From positions 1-7,605 of the forward strand of contig JAGQLZ010000034.1 of the NCBI GenBank assembly GCA_020428895.1: DNA of 7,605 nucleotides. The letters run 5' to 3'. The notes under the pieces were generated by a model that did not search any database, was not told where the DNA came from, and saw only the letters and a list, made by a program, of their open reading frames with translations. Positions within the stretch are counted from its first letter, which is position 1. Each line of letters starts with the position of its first letter. This DNA comes from Candidatus Kaiserbacteria bacterium. GTDB lineage: Bacteria; Patescibacteriota; Minisyncoccia; Phycocordibacterales; UBA918. A program made the translations under genes and the position numbers. This document shows, one piece after another, positions 7,152 to 7,605 of this stretch.

Positions 7152-7605
7152 ATGTCAATCATCATATTTATTGCAGTCTTATTTATACTGATACTTGTTC
7201 ATGAATGGGGTCACTTTATAGTGGCTAAAAAAACCGGCATGCGAGTGGATGAATTTGGAATTGGTTTTCCACCAAAATTATTTGGTATTAAGAAAGGAGA
7301 AACGGAATATACCATTAACGTTTTTCCAATTGGCGGTTTTGTAAGAATATTTGGAGAAGATGGCGCTGGTGCGCCATCTTCTCCGGTCTCGTCGTCAGAC
7401 GAGAAGCCCGATACGAAGCTTAATGCTGAGTCAGGGCTAGGTGGGGCGAAAACTGTAAATTTAACCAACTCTGCTGGTGCGCCATCTTCTCCGGTCTCGT
7501 CGTCAGACGAGAAGCCCGATACGAAGCTTAATGCTGAGTCAGGGCTAGGTGGGGCGAAAACTGTAAATTTAACCAACTCTGCTGGTGCGCCATCTTCTCC
7601 GGTCT
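7152..7605 (+). CDS. rseP: RseP-type M50 site-2 metalloprotease, N-terminal part with in-frame repeat insertion
   Basis: This is an intramembrane zinc protease that would cut membrane proteins such as anti-sigma factors or leftover signal peptides. The 151 visible residues start with a hydrophobic membrane helix containing the zinc motif HEWGH (17-21, HExxH), followed by AKKTGMRVDEFGIGFPPKLF and the family's TINVFPIGGFVRIFGED (54-70). The second catalytic motif, the PDZ domain and the later helices lie beyond the window. After residue 71, where the family has a short variable linker, the frame enters a 36-residue repeat present in two full copies and one partial copy (72-107, 108-143, 144-151). 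The repeat stays open and in frame. The repeat is Ser/Pro/Gly/Asp-rich and hydrophilic. The start is the only ATG after the frr stop in this frame. There is no Shine-Dalgarno, and co-transcription with frr is likely. The symbol is given by family; dxr-type synteny is not visible. Confidence 0.9.
   Translation, partial: MSIIIFIAVLFILILVHEWGHFIVAKKTGMRVDEFGIGFPPKLFGIKKGETEYTINVFPIGGFVRIFGEDGAGAPSSPVSSSDEKPDTKLNAESGLGGAKTVNLTNSAGAPSSPVSSSDEKPDTKLNAESGLGGAKTVNLTNSAGAPSSPV
7353..7384. repeat. Perfect 14-bp inverted repeat at the start of the tandem repeat
   Basis: GGAGAAGATGGCGC (7353-7366) and GCGCCATCTTCTCC (7371-7384) are exact reverse complements separated by TGGT. The left arm is mostly host protease sequence (codons for the conserved Gly-Glu-Asp), while the right arm is the first part of repeat unit 1. 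Only the right arm recurs at unit 2. No T-tract follows, so it is not a terminator. Confidence 0.93.
7365..7605 (+). repeat. Perfect 108-bp tandem repeat, in frame within the M50 protease gene
   Basis: Unit 1 is 7365-7472 and unit 2 is 7473-7580, identical base for base. A 25-bp third copy (7581-7605) is cut by the window end. The unit begins GCTGGTGCGCCATC and encodes 36 residues beginning AGAPSSPVSSSDEKP and ending TVNLTNS. By direct count it has 57 G+C of 108 (53%), against 73 of 213 (34%) in the preceding part of the same gene. It has no unique spacers, so it is not a CRISPR array. Confidence 0.97.
7387..7404. repeat. Small palindrome inside repeat unit 1
   Basis: TCTCGTC (7387-7393) and GACGAGA (7398-7404) form a perfect 7-bp stem with a GTCA loop. 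The identical structure recurs in unit 2 at 7495-7512. A weaker AGCCC/GGGCT pair (7405-7409 with 7434-7438) follows it, so each unit is rich in potential secondary structure. Confidence 0.85.

Noticed and set aside
7365..7605. CRISPR array
   Set aside because: The 108-bp units are directly contiguous with no spacers and lie in frame within a protease gene.

Overview
The window reads like a piece of a small, AT-rich bacterial genome of the Candidate Phyla Radiation (Patescibacteria) type. This is inferred from gene content and protein style, not from a marker phylogeny. The supporting points are a soluble TraG/VirD4-like ATPase beside two large unrecognised proteins, a short DNA polymerase III delta'-like protein without nucleotide-binding motifs, and ribosome recycling factor directly followed by a site-2 protease. 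All genes are on the + strand and tightly packed, and the longest gap is 77 bp. The five complete genes stop with TAA or TAG and have no in-frame TGA. This argues against the TGA=Gly code used by some CPR lineages.

Layout: 29-2800 encodes a 923-aa P-loop ATPase of the type IV secretion/conjugation coupling family. 2821-3906 is an acidic 361-aa protein of unknown function. 3984-5909 is a 641-aa protein with two Pro/Thr-rich linkers between apparently folded segments. 5933-6565 is a 210-aa clamp-loader delta'-like protein. 6603-7145 is frr (ribosome recycling factor). 7152 to the window end is the start of an M50 (RseP-type) intramembrane metalloprotease. There are no RNA genes, insertion sequences, CRISPR arrays or convincing terminators, and no stretch over 300 bp lacks a gene.

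How the genes work together: the first three genes may form one functional group, a cytosolic ATPase with two non-membrane partners, but only co-location supports this. The last three are housekeeping functions: replication clamp loading, ribosome recycling and membrane proteolysis. Three genes (2821, 3984 and 6603) are preceded by clear extended -10 promoters (TGnTAnnAT or TGnTATTAT). For two of them the predicted transcription start falls at or within a few bases of the ATG. No gene has a recognisable Shine-Dalgarno sequence, so leaderless or near-leaderless translation looks common here.

The most unusual structure is at the right edge. The protease gene carries an exact 108-bp (36-codon) tandem repeat inserted in frame just after its conserved GGFV...GED segment. 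The repeat is about 53% GC, against about 34% for the 213 bp of the same gene before it. The first repeat boundary forms a perfect 14-bp inverted repeat with the host sequence, and each unit contains another small palindrome. The window ends inside a third copy, so the copy number and the rest of the protease are not visible.
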